DNA of 64,000 nt. Origin: DATFES01 sp035457725 (lineage in GTDB: Bacteria > Pseudomonadota > Alphaproteobacteria > CACIAM-22H2). Made by a program: the position numbers and the translations under genes. Positions 1 to 8,217 of this stretch are shown here, piece after piece. Every line of letters starts with the position of its first letter. Positions within the stretch are counted from its first letter, which is position 1. A model generated the notes under the pieces. The model worked only from the letters and a program-made list of their open reading frames with translations, was not told where the DNA came from and ran no database searches. The stretch spans positions 74,780 through 138,779 of the forward strand of contig DATIBC010000105.1 of NCBI GenBank assembly GCA_035457725.1. Direction: 5' to 3'.

Positions 1-1
1 T

Positions 2-712
2 TCACACGCCTAGGTACCTCTCCCATAAGCCGCGGTCGGCGGAGAGTTCGGCCGACGTCCCGCTCCACGCCACTCGCCCGCGCTCGAGGATGGTGTGGCG
101 AGAAGCGAGGCGCGTCAGTCGCTCGACGTATTTGTCGATGGCGAGAATGGCGAGCCCGGTGCGCCGCAGGGTCTCCAATACGCGCCAAATCTCCTCGCGC
201 AGCAGCGGCGCCAACCCCTCGCTCGCTTCATCGAGAATAAGCAGCGTCGGATTGGTCATCAGCGCCCTCCCGATCGCCAGCATCTGTTGCTCGCCGCCCG
301 AGAGCTGTCCGCCGAGATTGTCGAGGCGCGCGGCAAGCGTCGGAAAAAGCGCCAGGACTCGTTCCTCGGTCCATTTCTCCGCCCCGAAGCGCGGATCGCG
401 GGCGAAGGCCACCAGGTTCTCGCGCACCGTTAAATTGGCGAAGACTCGGCGCCCCTCCGGCACCAGCGCCAATCCGGCCCGGCCGATCCAGTCGGCCGGA
501 CGCCGGTCGATGCGCTCGCCGGCGAAACGAATCGTCCCGGCGGTGGCGGGCAGTAGCCCGACGACGCAGCGAACCGTCGTGGTCTTGCCCATGCCGTTGC
601 GCCCGAGCAGCGTGCACGCCTCGCCCGGTGCCACTTCGAGATTGACGCCGAACAGGACCTGGCTCGCGCCGTACCCGGCTTCGAGGCGTTCGATTTCGAG
701 CAGCGCGCTCAC
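2..712 (-). CDS. livF: Branched-chain amino acid type ABC transporter ATP-binding protein LivF
   Basis: Second ATPase of a HAAT-family importer, energising uptake at the inner membrane. Of 236 residues, Walker A GRNGMGKTT lies at about 37-45, signature LSGGEQQ at about 137-143 and Walker B LLILDEASEG at about 157-166. The GTG start is chosen because it overlaps the livG stop by 4 bp (GTGA), like the other junctions in this operon. The TGA stop sits at the very edge of the window, so the gene is complete. It is the last visible gene of the marR-dioxygenase-liv operon, so the substrate may be an aromatic acid rather than leucine. This substrate call is inference from context. Confidence 0.93.
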   Translation of the reverse strand: MSALLEIERLEAGYGASQVLFGVNLEVAPGEACTLLGRNGMGKTTTVRCVVGLLPATAGTIRFAGERIDRRPADWIGRAGLALVPEGRRVFANLTVRENLVAFARDPRFGAEKWTEERVLALFPTLAARLDNLGGQLSGGEQQMLAIGRALMTNPTLLILDEASEGLAPLLREEIWRVLETLRRTGLAILAIDKYVERLTRLASRHTILERGRVAWSGTSAELSADRGLWERYLGV

Positions 713-1464
713 GCCGCCGTCTCCTCGCCGAGATAGGCGCGCCGCACTTCGGGATTGCGGCGAATTTCCTCGGGCGCGCCGCTCGCCACCACGCGGCCAT
801 AGACCAACGTCGTGATGCGGTCGGCGAGCTGGAAGACGGCGTCCATGTCGTGTTCGACGAGTAGGATCGTGGTGGTTCGCTTGAGCATCGCGATTAAACC
901 CAGCATGCGCGCGGATTCCTCGCGCCCCATTCCGGCCATCGGTTCGTCGAGCAGCAGCAGCCGCGCCCCTGACGCGAGCGCCAGCCCAAGCTCCAGTTGG
1001 CGCTGCTCGCCGTGCGCCAGCGTTCGGGCCGGTGCGTCGGCGCGCTCGGCCAACCCTATCTGGGCGAGCGTGGCGCGCGCGTCCTCGAAGACGGCGCTTT
1101 GGCGCACGACTGGCCGCCAGCAACCATGGCCGCCGCCTCGCCTGGCTTGCACTGCCAGCGCCAGATTGTCGAGTGCCGTGAAATCGGCGAAGAGATTGGT
1201 GATCTGGTACGAACGCGCAAGGCCGAGGCGTGCCCGGCGGTGCATGGGCCATTGCGTGACGTCGTGGCCGGAAAAGCGGATTACGCCTGCGTTCGCCGTC
1301 TCGGCGCCGGCGAGAATCTGGATGAGCGTTGTCTTGCCGGCGCCGTTGGGGCCGATCAGCGCGTGTAGCTCGCCGGCTTCCAGCGCGAGGCCGACGTCGT
1401 CGAGCGCGACGAGGCCGCCGAAGCGTTTCTGCACCCCGAGCACCTGCAGCAGCGGCGCGCTCAT
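709..1464 (-). CDS. livG: Branched-chain amino acid type ABC transporter ATP-binding protein LivG
   Basis: First ATPase of the importer. The 251-residue product has Walker A GPNGAGKTT at about 38-46, the LivG-type signature LAHGEQRQLELG at about 149-160 (in place of LSGGQ), and Walker B LLLLDEP at about 169-175 with the H-loop in VEHDMD. LivG usually carries this altered signature. The ATG overlaps the livM stop by 4 bp (ATGA), and the livG stop overlaps the livF start by 4 bp, which indicates translational coupling. LivG and LivF would form the heterodimeric ATPase on the LivH-LivM channel. Confidence 0.94.
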   Translation of the reverse strand: MSAPLLQVLGVQKRFGGLVALDDVGLALEAGELHALIGPNGAGKTTLIQILAGAETANAGVIRFSGHDVTQWPMHRRARLGLARSYQITNLFADFTALDNLALAVQARRGGGHGCWRPVVRQSAVFEDARATLAQIGLAERADAPARTLAHGEQRQLELGLALASGARLLLLDEPMAGMGREESARMLGLIAMLKRTTTILLVEHDMDAVFQLADRITTLVYGRVVASGAPEEIRRNPEVRRAYLGEETAA

Positions 1465-2429
1465 GGCCTGGCTCGCCGCAGCAGGCCGGCCAGGCCGGAA
1501 GGCGCGAACAAGACGACCGCGAGCAGCACGATGCCAACGCCGAACGGCCAGTGGATCGTCCACTCGGCGAAAATTTCCTCGCTCAACAGGATGACCGCGG
1601 CACCGAACGCGCCGCCGAGTAGATGTCCGGCGCCGCCGAGGATCACCATCACCATCAGCAGGCCCGATTGCGTCCAGTGGAACAGGGTCGGGCTTACCAG
1701 CCCGTTGAGCGTGGCGAGAAGTCCGCCGCCAAGTCCGCCGGCGGCGCCGGCGAGCACGAAGGCGAGCAGCTTGAGCCGGTAGACCGGAAACCCGATCGCC
1801 TCCATTCGGGTCTCGTTGTCGCGGATTCCCTGCAACGCACGCCCGAGCCGCGCGTTGAGGAGACGGCGCAGCAACAGCAGCCCGCCGGCGGACAGCAGCA
1901 AGACGGAATAGTAGAGCGTCGCGTCGTCGTTGAGCCTCAGCCCGAAACCGAGCGTCACGCGGTGCGGCAGCGTCAATCCGTCGTCGCTGCCCAGCGCCTT
2001 GAGCGACAGCACGAGGTAGTACGCCATCTGCGCGAAGGCGAGGGTGATCATGATGAAATAGACACCGCGCGTGCGCAGGCTTATCGCGCCGATGATCAGC
2101 GCCAGCGCGCTGCCGGCCGCCGCTGCCGCCGCCCAGACGATCCACGCCGACTCGACGCCGGCGCGCGCCAGTACCGCCACCGCGTAGGCGCCGGTGCCGA
2201 CGAATGCGGCGTGCCCGAAGCTCACCATCCCGGCGAAGCCGATGAGCAGGTTTAGGCTGGTGGCGATCAGGGCGAAGATGAGGATGCGCGTGGCAAGCAC
2301 GATGTAGAACGGCTGGTCGAGCGCCTGAACGATCGTCGGCAACAGCGCCAGCGCGGCGAACCCGGCGAGCGCCAGCCGCGGCCGAAGGGCGATATGGAGC
2401 GAACCGGTCACGCGATCGCGCCGGCTCAC
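1461..2429 (-). CDS. livM: Branched-chain amino acid type ABC transporter permease LivM
   Basis: Inner-membrane permease of the importer, with about nine hydrophobic segments over 322 residues. It contains the conserved permease stretches NLLIGFAGMVSFGHAAF and SLRTRGVYFIMITLAFAQM and the EAA-like cytoplasmic loop RDNETRMEAIGF. I chose the GTG at 2429 because it overlaps the livH stop by 4 bp, matching the other junctions. A second GTG six codons inside (2411) is an alternative. The C-terminal end is short compared with livM-livG fusions known elsewhere, since the ATPase is separate here. Confidence 0.9.
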   Translation of the reverse strand: MSRRDRVTGSLHIALRPRLALAGFAALALLPTIVQALDQPFYIVLATRILIFALIATSLNLLIGFAGMVSFGHAAFVGTGAYAVAVLARAGVESAWIVWAAAAAAGSALALIIGAISLRTRGVYFIMITLAFAQMAYYLVLSLKALGSDDGLTLPHRVTLGFGLRLNDDATLYYSVLLLSAGGLLLLRRLLNARLGRALQGIRDNETRMEAIGFPVYRLKLLAFVLAGAAGGLGGGLLATLNGLVSPTLFHWTQSGLLMVMVILGGAGHLLGGAFGAAVILLSEEIFAEWTIHWPFGVGIVLLAVVLFAPSGLAGLLRRARP

Positions 2430-3343
2430 GCGCGCGTTGGGAAAAGGCCGCTCGGCCGCCAGTACAGCACTGCCGCCATCAAGACATAGATCAGCACGGC
2501 GGCGACCGCCGGCCCGGTCTCGGCGGCGACCGCCTCCGGAAAAACGCTGCGAAAGAGCTGCGGCAGAAAAGCGCGGCCGGCGGTGTCGACGAATCCGACC
2601 AACAGCGCGCCGATGAGCGCGCCGCGGATCGACCCTATCCCGCCGATGACGATGACGACGAAGGCGAGGATCAATATGTTCTCCCCCATGCCGACCTGGA
2701 CGGCGAGCAACGGGCCGAGCAGCGCACCGGCGACGGCGCACAAAGCGGCGCCGGCGGCGAACACGCACGTGAACAGCCAAGTCGTGTTCACGCCCATCAC
2801 GTTCGCCATCTCGCGATCGGCGGCGCCGGCGCGCACCCACATGCCGATCTTGGTCCGCGCCACGAGGAGATAGAGCAGCACCGCGATCGCCAGGCCGGCG
2901 GCGATGACGACCAGCCGATAAGCGGGGTAGGTGAAGCCGCCGATGTCGATCGGCCCCGAAAGGCTCGGTGGCATGTTGAGCAGGATGGGCTGCGACCCCC
3001 AGACCATCCGCACCGCCTCGTTGGCGATCAAGATCAGCGCGAACGTCGCCAGGACCTGGGCAAGGTGCGAGCGTCGGTAAAGCCGGCGCAAGATCGCCAT
3101 CTCGAGCAGGACGGCGATGGCGGCGGTGCCGGCGATGGCGACGGCGACGCCGACGAGGAACGATCCGCTCGCCGCGATGGCCGAGGCGGCGAGGTAGGCG
3201 CCGATCATGTACAGCGAGCCGTGCGCCAGGTTGATCATGTCCATGATGCCGAACACCAGCGTCAACCCGGCGGCGAGCAAGAACAGCATCAGCCCAAGCT
3301 GAAGGCCGTTGAGAAGCTGCTCGACGATCAGCGTGAGCGGCAC
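2426..3343 (-). CDS. livH: Branched-chain amino acid type ABC transporter permease LivH
   Basis: Second permease of the importer, 305 residues, nearly all hydrophobic. Family landmarks are LLNGLQLGLMLFLLAAGLTLVFGIMDMINLAHGSLYMIGAYLA near the N-terminus (only the motif order is cited), REMANVMGVN in the middle loop, and VIVIGGIGSIRGALIGALLVG near the C-terminus. The GTG at 3343 gives the usual LivH N-terminus; the gap to the livK stop is 88 nt. It pairs with LivM to form the channel and takes substrate from LivK. Confidence 0.9.
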   Translation of the reverse strand: MPLTLIVEQLLNGLQLGLMLFLLAAGLTLVFGIMDMINLAHGSLYMIGAYLAASAIAASGSFLVGVAVAIAGTAAIAVLLEMAILRRLYRRSHLAQVLATFALILIANEAVRMVWGSQPILLNMPPSLSGPIDIGGFTYPAYRLVVIAAGLAIAVLLYLLVARTKIGMWVRAGAADREMANVMGVNTTWLFTCVFAAGAALCAVAGALLGPLLAVQVGMGENILILAFVVIVIGGIGSIRGALIGALLVGFVDTAGRAFLPQLFRSVFPEAVAAETGPAVAAVLIYVLMAAVLYWRPSGLFPTRA

Positions 3344-3431
3344 GTCGTCCTCGATGGACAGCCGCGCCGATCCGGAGGTCTCGCGCCAGGCGGAGACCAG
3401 ACCGGGTCGGCGCGGGCCGCGTTCGCGGGCG

Positions 3432-4598
3432 TCAGCCCATCTTGCACTTGCCGACGAACGCGTCCTGATGGTTGGAGAACACCCTGCCGACGGTGCGGTT
3501 AGTGATCTTTCCCCCGGCATCCTTGACGACTTCGCGTAGGTAATAGTCCTGGATCGGCATGTGGTTGGTGTTGAAACGGAAGTTGCCGCGCGGCGAGTCG
3601 ATCCTCGCCGTCTCGATCGCCTTTTGAAACGCCTGCTTGTCGTCGATCTTGCCGTTGACCGCGCGGATCGCCGCATCGAGCACCAACGCGACGTCCCACG
3701 CCTGTTGGGCGTACATCGTCGGCAGCCGGCCATATTCCTTCTGGAACGCGGTGACGAATTTCCGGTTCGCCGCGTTGTCCAGATCGTGCGCCCAGTGCGA
3801 GGAATTGAACAGGCCGACCATCGGCTCGCCGACCGCCCTGATCGTATCCTCGTCGGCCGAGAACCCGGGCGTGAACAGCGGAATCTCCTTGTTCACGCCG
3901 GCGGCGACGTACTGCTTGATGAAATTGATTCCCATGCCGCCGGGAAGAAAGAAGAACACCGCGTCCGGCTTGGCGGCGCGCATGGCGGCGATTTCGGCGG
4001 CGTAGTCGAGCTGGCCGAGCTTGGTGTACGTCTCCTCGGCGATCTTGCCCTTGTAGAAGCGCTTGAACCCGTTGAGGGTCTCGCGCCCGCCGGGATAGTT
4101 AGGCGCGATCAGGTAGACGTTCTTGAGGCCGCGCTGGTTCAGCACCTCGCCCATCGCGCCGGGAATGTCCTCGTTCTGCCAGGCGACGCCGAAAAAGCGC
4201 GGATGGCATTTCTCGCCGGCCAACGATTCAGGCCCGGTATTGGTGCTGAGGTAGAACGTGTCGGACTCGAGGATCGCCGGCATCACCGGCAACAACACGT
4301 TCGAGAACACCATGCCGGTGATGACGTCGACGCGGTCGCGCTTGACGAAGCGCTCCACCGCTTGGCGGCCGACATCCGGGTTTTGCTGGTCGTCGACCAC
4401 GCTGACCTCGGCGGAAAGCCCGCCGAGCTTGTCGCCGTTGCTCTTGACCGCGAGCAGGAAACCGTCGCGCATGTCGATTCCGAGCGCGCCGCCGGGACCC
4501 GAAAGCGTGCTCATGAATCCCACCTTGATCTTGTCGGCGGCGAGCGCTTGGCCCGCCACCGCCGCCAAAATTGCCGCCGCTACGAAGAGAGCCTTCAT
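3432..4598 (-). CDS. livK: Periplasmic substrate-binding protein of the ABC importer (LivK-like)
   Basis: Solute receptor of the importer, 388 residues, with a signal peptide (MKALFVAAAILAAVAGQALA, cleavage after ALA) followed by the type I periplasmic-binding fold (KIKVGFMSTLSGPGGALG start). A GGGAGG Shine-Dalgarno lies just upstream of the ATG. Within family PF13458 such proteins bind branched-chain amino acids, amides or aromatic acids. Because the operon begins with marR and a ring-hydroxylating dioxygenase, an aromatic carboxylate ligand is more plausible than leucine, though no residue I can read proves this. Confidence 0.9.
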   Translation of the reverse strand: MKALFVAAAILAAVAGQALAADKIKVGFMSTLSGPGGALGIDMRDGFLLAVKSNGDKLGGLSAEVSVVDDQQNPDVGRQAVERFVKRDRVDVITGMVFSNVLLPVMPAILESDTFYLSTNTGPESLAGEKCHPRFFGVAWQNEDIPGAMGEVLNQRGLKNVYLIAPNYPGGRETLNGFKRFYKGKIAEETYTKLGQLDYAAEIAAMRAAKPDAVFFFLPGGMGINFIKQYVAAGVNKEIPLFTPGFSADEDTIRAVGEPMVGLFNSSHWAHDLDNAANRKFVTAFQKEYGRLPTMYAQQAWDVALVLDAAIRAVNGKIDDKQAFQKAIETARIDSPRGNFRFNTNHMPIQDYYLREVVKDAGGKITNRTVGRVFSNHQDAFVGKCKMG

Positions 4599-4648
4599 TT
4601 TCGCCTCCCGTTCATTTTGTCCCCATGTCTCGGCCGCGCCGCGTCGAC

Positions 4649-5218
4649 CTATACCCAGGCCTGCAGCACGTATTCGTACGGCCCTTGCGCGTTGACCATA
4701 TCGACGCGCTGGAGCTTGATGCGATAACTCGCGCCGGCCCGCTTCAGATGGTGGATGTACGAGCCGGCGAAATGCCGCGAAACATCGTTGCGGAACTCCA
4801 TCATATGGAATCGCGAACGCGCCACCACTTCGCCCGACCGGCGATCGTCCCTCTCGATGACGACGTTCGAGACGACGTGATTGGTGCCCCATGCCGTCTT
4901 CTGCGACCAGGCCCGCGGATGCTGCAGCCGGGCCATTCGCACGGACATTAAATTGCGGTCTTCGTAGAATATCGACGGGACGCCGTCGCCGGTCGTCTGC
5001 TCGGGCGACGCCGGCATCCAGTAGACTCCGTCGTCGGCGAACAGGTCGATGAAGCCCTGCCAGTCCTTACCGTCGAGCAAGTCGGCTTGCCGGTAAAGGA
5101 GCCGCTCGACGGCGCCGAGCGTGTCGTCGCCATTCCTCGACCGGGCGCTGGACGCGCGCGGCGCGGCCGCTGGCCGGACCGTTGCCTTGCGCTTGGCGGC
5201 TTTCGCATGCTTGGCCAT
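4649..5218 (-). CDS. Aromatic-ring-hydroxylating dioxygenase, beta subunit
   Basis: Small subunit of a Rieske non-heme iron oxygenase, SnoaL-like/NTF2 fold, 189 residues. After a basic, low-complexity N-terminus of about 30 residues (many Lys, Ala, Arg), the domain runs from VERLLYRQADLLDGKDW to the C-terminal QGPYEYVLQAWV. The motif FADDGVYWMPASPEQ is typical of the family. It starts 4 nt after the alpha-subunit stop and ends 50 nt before livK. The beta subunit is structural and needs the alpha subunit for chemistry. The basic leader is longer than usual, so an internal start is possible. Confidence 0.88.
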   Translation of the reverse strand: MAKHAKAAKRKATVRPAAAPRASSARSRNGDDTLGAVERLLYRQADLLDGKDWQGFIDLFADDGVYWMPASPEQTTGDGVPSIFYEDRNLMSVRMARLQHPRAWSQKTAWGTNHVVSNVVIERDDRRSGEVVARSRFHMMEFRNDVSRHFAGSYIHHLKRAGASYRIKLQRVDMVNAQGPYEYVLQAWV

Positions 5219-5222
5219 GGCT

Positions 5223-6536
5223 TCAATTCGCTCCGGTCATATATCCGACCCAGGCCTTGAACTGGTTGCGCATCGGCGCTTCGCTCGTACCGATGCACGA
5301 CGTAGTGACGCCGTCCTTCTCGTGATCCTGGCCGGCGTTACGGTGAAAGCTCACCCAATCGCCGCCGTCGGACGCCAGCCCCTGGTGCGACTTCCAGAAA
5401 TTCCACAAATCGTCGGCGTTGACCATGGTCGAAGGCGAGTTGACCAGGTTGTAGTAGCCCAGCGCGCGGCGATAGATCGCCTCGGGCGCGCCCTTGAGCC
5501 GGAAATGCCATATTTCGGTCAGCGTCTTGTCGACCCCGAGCGGGCGCACGGCGCGGAGCTGTTGCAGCGGCGACTGCACCGACAAACCCGGATAAAGAAG
5601 AACGTGATGGATGTTGACGCCGAGAATCTCCTCCATGCGCTTTTTTCCGTATGCTTTCTCCATCACCGCCTCGTAGGCGAGCGTGTCGGGGTCGCGCGGC
5701 CGCAGGCCCATGTAGCCGGTCAGCAGGCAGTGGCCGTGCGGATAATTGATCGTCTGGAACTGGTCCCATTTGCTGATCGGTGTCGAGAACGCCGACAGGA
5801 AGTGATAACTAAGCGGCGCTTCGCCCTTTCGTTTCTTGATCCGCTCCTCGACCTCGTGCGCCGCCCGGCCGGTCGATTCGTGGGTCACCGCCGGATGCAG
5901 GGCGTCGAGCTGGTTTTCGAGAAAGATCTTCCAGTTCGATTGTTGGATCACGCGAAAGCAGTTCGGGACCACCTCGACCTCGCCTAACGGCGCGCGATCG
6001 CACATGTCGTCGAACGCAACCTTCGCCGGCCCCAGCCAGTCGAGAAGCGCAGGGCCGTCGGCGGCTAGGCTGGCGAAGATGAAGCCGCGGTAATTCGCCA
6101 CGCGCGCCGCGCGCTTGATCTGACAATCGGGATGGTTGGGCGATAGCCGCGTGCCCTGATAGCCCTTGTCGAGCGGGATCGCCTTGCAGCTTCCGTCGGT
6201 GTCGAACTGCCATGAATGATACGAACAGATGATCGCCTTGCCGACGTTGCCGCCGCGGTCGCCATAGAGCATCGTGCCGCGATGCGGGCAGCGGTTATGC
6301 AAGACATGGATGGTCCCGTCGCGATGGCGCGTCATCACCATCGGCTGGCGGCCGATCAACACGGTCCAGTAATCGCCGGCATTCTTGACCTGGCTTTCGT
6401 GGCCGACATAGGTCCACACCTTGTTGAAGATTCGCTCCATCTCGAGCTCGAACACGGCGGGATCGGCATAGACGCTACGATGCACCCGGTCGGGCTCAAT
6501 CGCCTTGCGTAGATCGGATCGAATGTCGTGAAGCAT
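5223..6536 (-). CDS. Aromatic-ring-hydroxylating dioxygenase, alpha subunit (Rieske)
   Basis: Catalytic subunit, 437 residues, inserting O2 into an aromatic ring with electrons delivered through the Rieske cluster. The Rieske motif is C83-x-H85 ... C104-x2-H107 (CPHR and CSYH). The mononuclear iron site follows NWKIFLEN as D211-x2-H214-x4-H219. The ATG at 6536 has an AAGGAG Shine-Dalgarno; the longer upstream reading lacks one. No reductase or ferredoxin gene is in the window, so electron transfer partners must lie elsewhere. Substrate is unknown; the adjacent importer and MarR regulator suggest an aromatic acid. Confidence 0.92.
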   Translation of the reverse strand: MLHDIRSDLRKAIEPDRVHRSVYADPAVFELEMERIFNKVWTYVGHESQVKNAGDYWTVLIGRQPMVMTRHRDGTIHVLHNRCPHRGTMLYGDRGGNVGKAIICSYHSWQFDTDGSCKAIPLDKGYQGTRLSPNHPDCQIKRAARVANYRGFIFASLAADGPALLDWLGPAKVAFDDMCDRAPLGEVEVVPNCFRVIQQSNWKIFLENQLDALHPAVTHESTGRAAHEVEERIKKRKGEAPLSYHFLSAFSTPISKWDQFQTINYPHGHCLLTGYMGLRPRDPDTLAYEAVMEKAYGKKRMEEILGVNIHHVLLYPGLSVQSPLQQLRAVRPLGVDKTLTEIWHFRLKGAPEAIYRRALGYYNLVNSPSTMVNADDLWNFWKSHQGLASDGGDWVSFHRNAGQDHEKDGVTTSCIGTSEAPMRNQFKAWVGYMTGAN

Positions 6537-6579
6537 GATCACGCTCCTTGAAATCAAGCGCCGCGCCGCGTGGTCGCTT

Positions 6580-7140
6580 TCATGCGGCGCGCCTGTCGCT
6601 TGGCGCCGAGGCGGCGCCGGAAAGGCTTTGGTCAAGACTACGACGCATCGCCTCGAGCGCCCAGCGCAACAGCGCGATGACGGGCTCGGGAAGGCCGGCG
6701 AGGGCGATTTCGTTGAGACGACTCACCACCGGCCAGATCCGCGCGAAAAGGCGCTCCCCCTCGCCGGTCAACGCCAGCCGCTTCACCCGCATGTCCAAAG
6801 CATCCGACAGCCGCACCACCCAACCGGCGCGGGCCATGCGGTCGACCGTGCGCGTCAGCGTCGTTCGGTCGATCGCCGCGAAATCGGCGAGTTGGCTCAT
6901 CGAAAGGCGCTGCTTGCTGTGGAGCGATGCGAGCGCTCGCCACTCCGGCACGCGCAAGCCGAATGGCTTGAGCTCCGCCGCCAATTGACGGTCCCGGCGG
7001 CTGATGACCTGCGTGAACCAGAAGAAAATGTGCGTATCGAGATCGAAACTCGGCGCTTCGCTTGGCGTCGCTGGCGCGATCGCGGCCTGCGCCGGCTGGC
7101 GCAGGCGGCGGATCGGACGGGGTGGCGCGCGGCGCTTCAT
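6580..7140 (-). CDS. MarR-family transcriptional regulator
   Basis: Winged-helix DNA-binding repressor, 186 residues. The HTH reads RLSMSQLADFAAIDRTTLTRTVDRM and the wing RLSDALDMRVKRLALTGEG, both characteristic of MarR proteins. It is first in the operon, with its stop 43 nt before the dioxygenase alpha start. I chose the ATG at 7140, preceded by GAGGA; an in-frame ATG upstream lacks a good ribosome site. MarR proteins usually bind a phenolic or aromatic ligand and release a palindrome at their own promoter; a candidate sits at 7202-7215. Confidence 0.9.
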   Translation of the reverse strand: MKRRAPPRPIRRLRQPAQAAIAPATPSEAPSFDLDTHIFFWFTQVISRRDRQLAAELKPFGLRVPEWRALASLHSKQRLSMSQLADFAAIDRTTLTRTVDRMARAGWVVRLSDALDMRVKRLALTGEGERLFARIWPVVSRLNEIALAGLPEPVIALLRWALEAMRRSLDQSLSGAASAPSDRRAA

Positions 7141-7180
7141 GCGAATCCTCGTGGCGCACGGCATCAACGCCAAGCCACCA

Positions 7181-7215
7181 ACCTTAGGCGCGATTGCGTG
7201 CATTTGCAACCAAAT
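7181..7215 (-). promoter_or_regulatory. Candidate marR operon promoter with overlapping palindromic operator
   Basis: On the minus strand, TTGCAA (7204-7209) is followed 17 nt later by TAAGGT (7181-7186), an acceptable sigma-70 pair about 40 nt before the marR start. The -35 lies inside the palindrome ATTTG-N4-CAAAT (7202-7215), placed where a bound MarR dimer would block polymerase. The palindrome is short, so this is a position-supported guess. Confidence 0.4.
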
Positions 7216-7281
7216 CACGTGATGGCTGGCGATCGCCGGTGGATAACCGGATTTCTTTTGGAGCGCAAGTTAGGGATACGG

Positions 7282-7307
7282 AAGTCACAATCGACTTCTT
7301 GTGACTT
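7282..7307. repeat. Perfect 9-bp inverted repeat
   Basis: AAGTCACAA and TTGTGACTT are exact reverse complements separated by 8 nt. It lies between the divergent marR and cytochrome c genes. There is no T-run after it on either strand, so it is more likely an operator or mRNA hairpin than a terminator. The half-sites face the opposite way to a CRP site. Confidence 0.5.
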
Positions 7308-7388
7308 TGGCGAACCAGCCGCAACGCTTCGGCCAATATTGCGAATGCACTCATTTGACAAGGGAACGACCGCCCACCGCTCAGCGGC

Positions 7389-7402
7389 TTGACCTGAATC
7401 AA
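7389..7402 (+). promoter_or_regulatory. FNR/FixK-type box upstream of the cytochrome c gene
   Basis: TTGACCTGAATCAA matches the FNR-family consensus TTGAY-N4-RTCAA at every defined position. Its centre at 7395.5 would be at -41.5 for a start of transcription near 7437. The hexamer AATACT at 7425-7430 then falls at the -10, matching four of six positions of TATAAT, which is class II activator geometry. It suggests low-oxygen or NO-responsive expression of the gene at 7463. Confidence 0.6.
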
Positions 7403-7462
7403 CGCGGCCACGCAAGGGCGACGAAATACTTCATCCTTGCCCGATTGACGACGGAGACAAAG

Positions 7463-7786
7463 ATGCACCGCGCTACCCGACTCGCCAGCGCCGCCTTGGT
7501 CTTGGCGGCATATGATGCGGCGGCGATGCCGCCGGGAGACGTCGTGGCTGGCCGCCGCATTGCCGAGGCCAACTGCGTCTCCTGTCATGCGGTCAGCGAC
7601 TGGCCGGGCAGACGCGGAGCCGACGTGGCTCCGCCGTTTGCGACGATCGCCAACGACCCGGCGCGAACCGAGATGTGGCTCCGGGTTTTCCTTCAAACCC
7701 CGCACCGGCGGATGCCCGATCTGATCCTGACCAACCGGGAAATCGACGACGTAATAAGCTACATCGGCAGCTTGCGCCGCAATTGA
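7463..7786 (+). CDS. Small secreted c-type cytochrome
   Basis: Electron carrier of 107 residues with a signal peptide (MHRATRLASAALVLAAYDAAA) and one haem attachment site, CVSCH, then a likely axial methionine in RRMPD and the usual C-terminal helix EIDDVISYIGSL. The ATG has GGAG 6 nt upstream. It should be periplasmic or membrane-tethered through an uncleaved leader. The FNR-type box upstream points to expression under oxygen limitation. Partner oxidase or reductase is not in the window apart from the quinol-type alternative oxidase at 38.3 kb, which does not use cytochrome c. Confidence 0.9.
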   Translation: MHRATRLASAALVLAAYDAAAMPPGDVVAGRRIAEANCVSCHAVSDWPGRRGADVAPPFATIANDPARTEMWLRVFLQTPHRRMPDLILTNREIDDVISYIGSLRRN

Positions 7787-7790
7787 ACGC

Positions 7791-8000
7791 CTACTCGCGA
7801 ACCCAGTCGTCGCCGACCTTGCGGTACTGCCGCTTCACCGCCGCCCAGGCGATCCGGTGACAGACCGCCTCGTCGCGGTGTTGCTTTTCGACGTATTGTC
7901 GCCAAGCGCCGTTAAACGCCTCGCGGTAGATCGTTTGGGCGGGACCCGGCAAATGGCGGCGTACCGAGGGCGGAAGATCCGCGTTGCTGCGGTAAGGCAT
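7791..8000 (-). CDS. chaB: ChaB family protein
   Basis: Small protein of 69 residues matching the ChaB family: it begins MPYRSNADLPPSVRRHLP, followed by AQTIYREAFNGAWRQY and the C-terminal AVCHRIAWAAVKRQYRK. ChaB was named a regulator of the ChaA cation antiporter in E. coli, but no chaA is nearby and the biochemical role is uncertain. The start at 8000 gives the canonical N-terminus; an upstream in-frame ATG (8039) would add 13 residues. It converges with the cytochrome c gene, with only 4 nt between the stops. Confidence 0.85.
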   Translation of the reverse strand: MPYRSNADLPPSVRRHLPGPAQTIYREAFNGAWRQYVEKQHRDEAVCHRIAWAAVKRQYRKVGDDWVRE

Positions 8001-8076
8001 GGGATGCCTCAGCCACGATCGATGAGGATCCTGCACCAACGATGCGCCGCATGTGGCATCTTTGGAAGGCGCTTTC

Positions 8077-8092
8077 TGTGATGTCCGTCACT
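8077..8092. promoter_or_regulatory. CRP-type site, 9 of 10 consensus positions
   Basis: TGTGA-TGTCCG-TCACT matches TGTGA-N6-TCACA except the last base. It lies between divergent chaB (start 8000) and the lipoprotein gene (start 8218), about 400 nt from the end of the Crp-family gene. It is one of three such sites within 5.6 kb. Confidence 0.5.
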
Positions 8093-8217
8093 CAAGACCG
8101 CCGGCGGTCGCATGGGTTGCATGCGCGTCGACGGGCTGCAAACCGAGGATACCGGCAATTAGATCGAATTTGTATGATGGGCGCCGCATTTCGCGGCGCG
8201 AGCGAGCGGGGAAGTCA

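Noticed and set aside
7236..7250. Hairpin CCGGT-GGATA-ACCGG followed by ATTTCTTTT as a terminator
   Set aside because: Five-bp stem only, and no plus-strand gene ends upstream of it.
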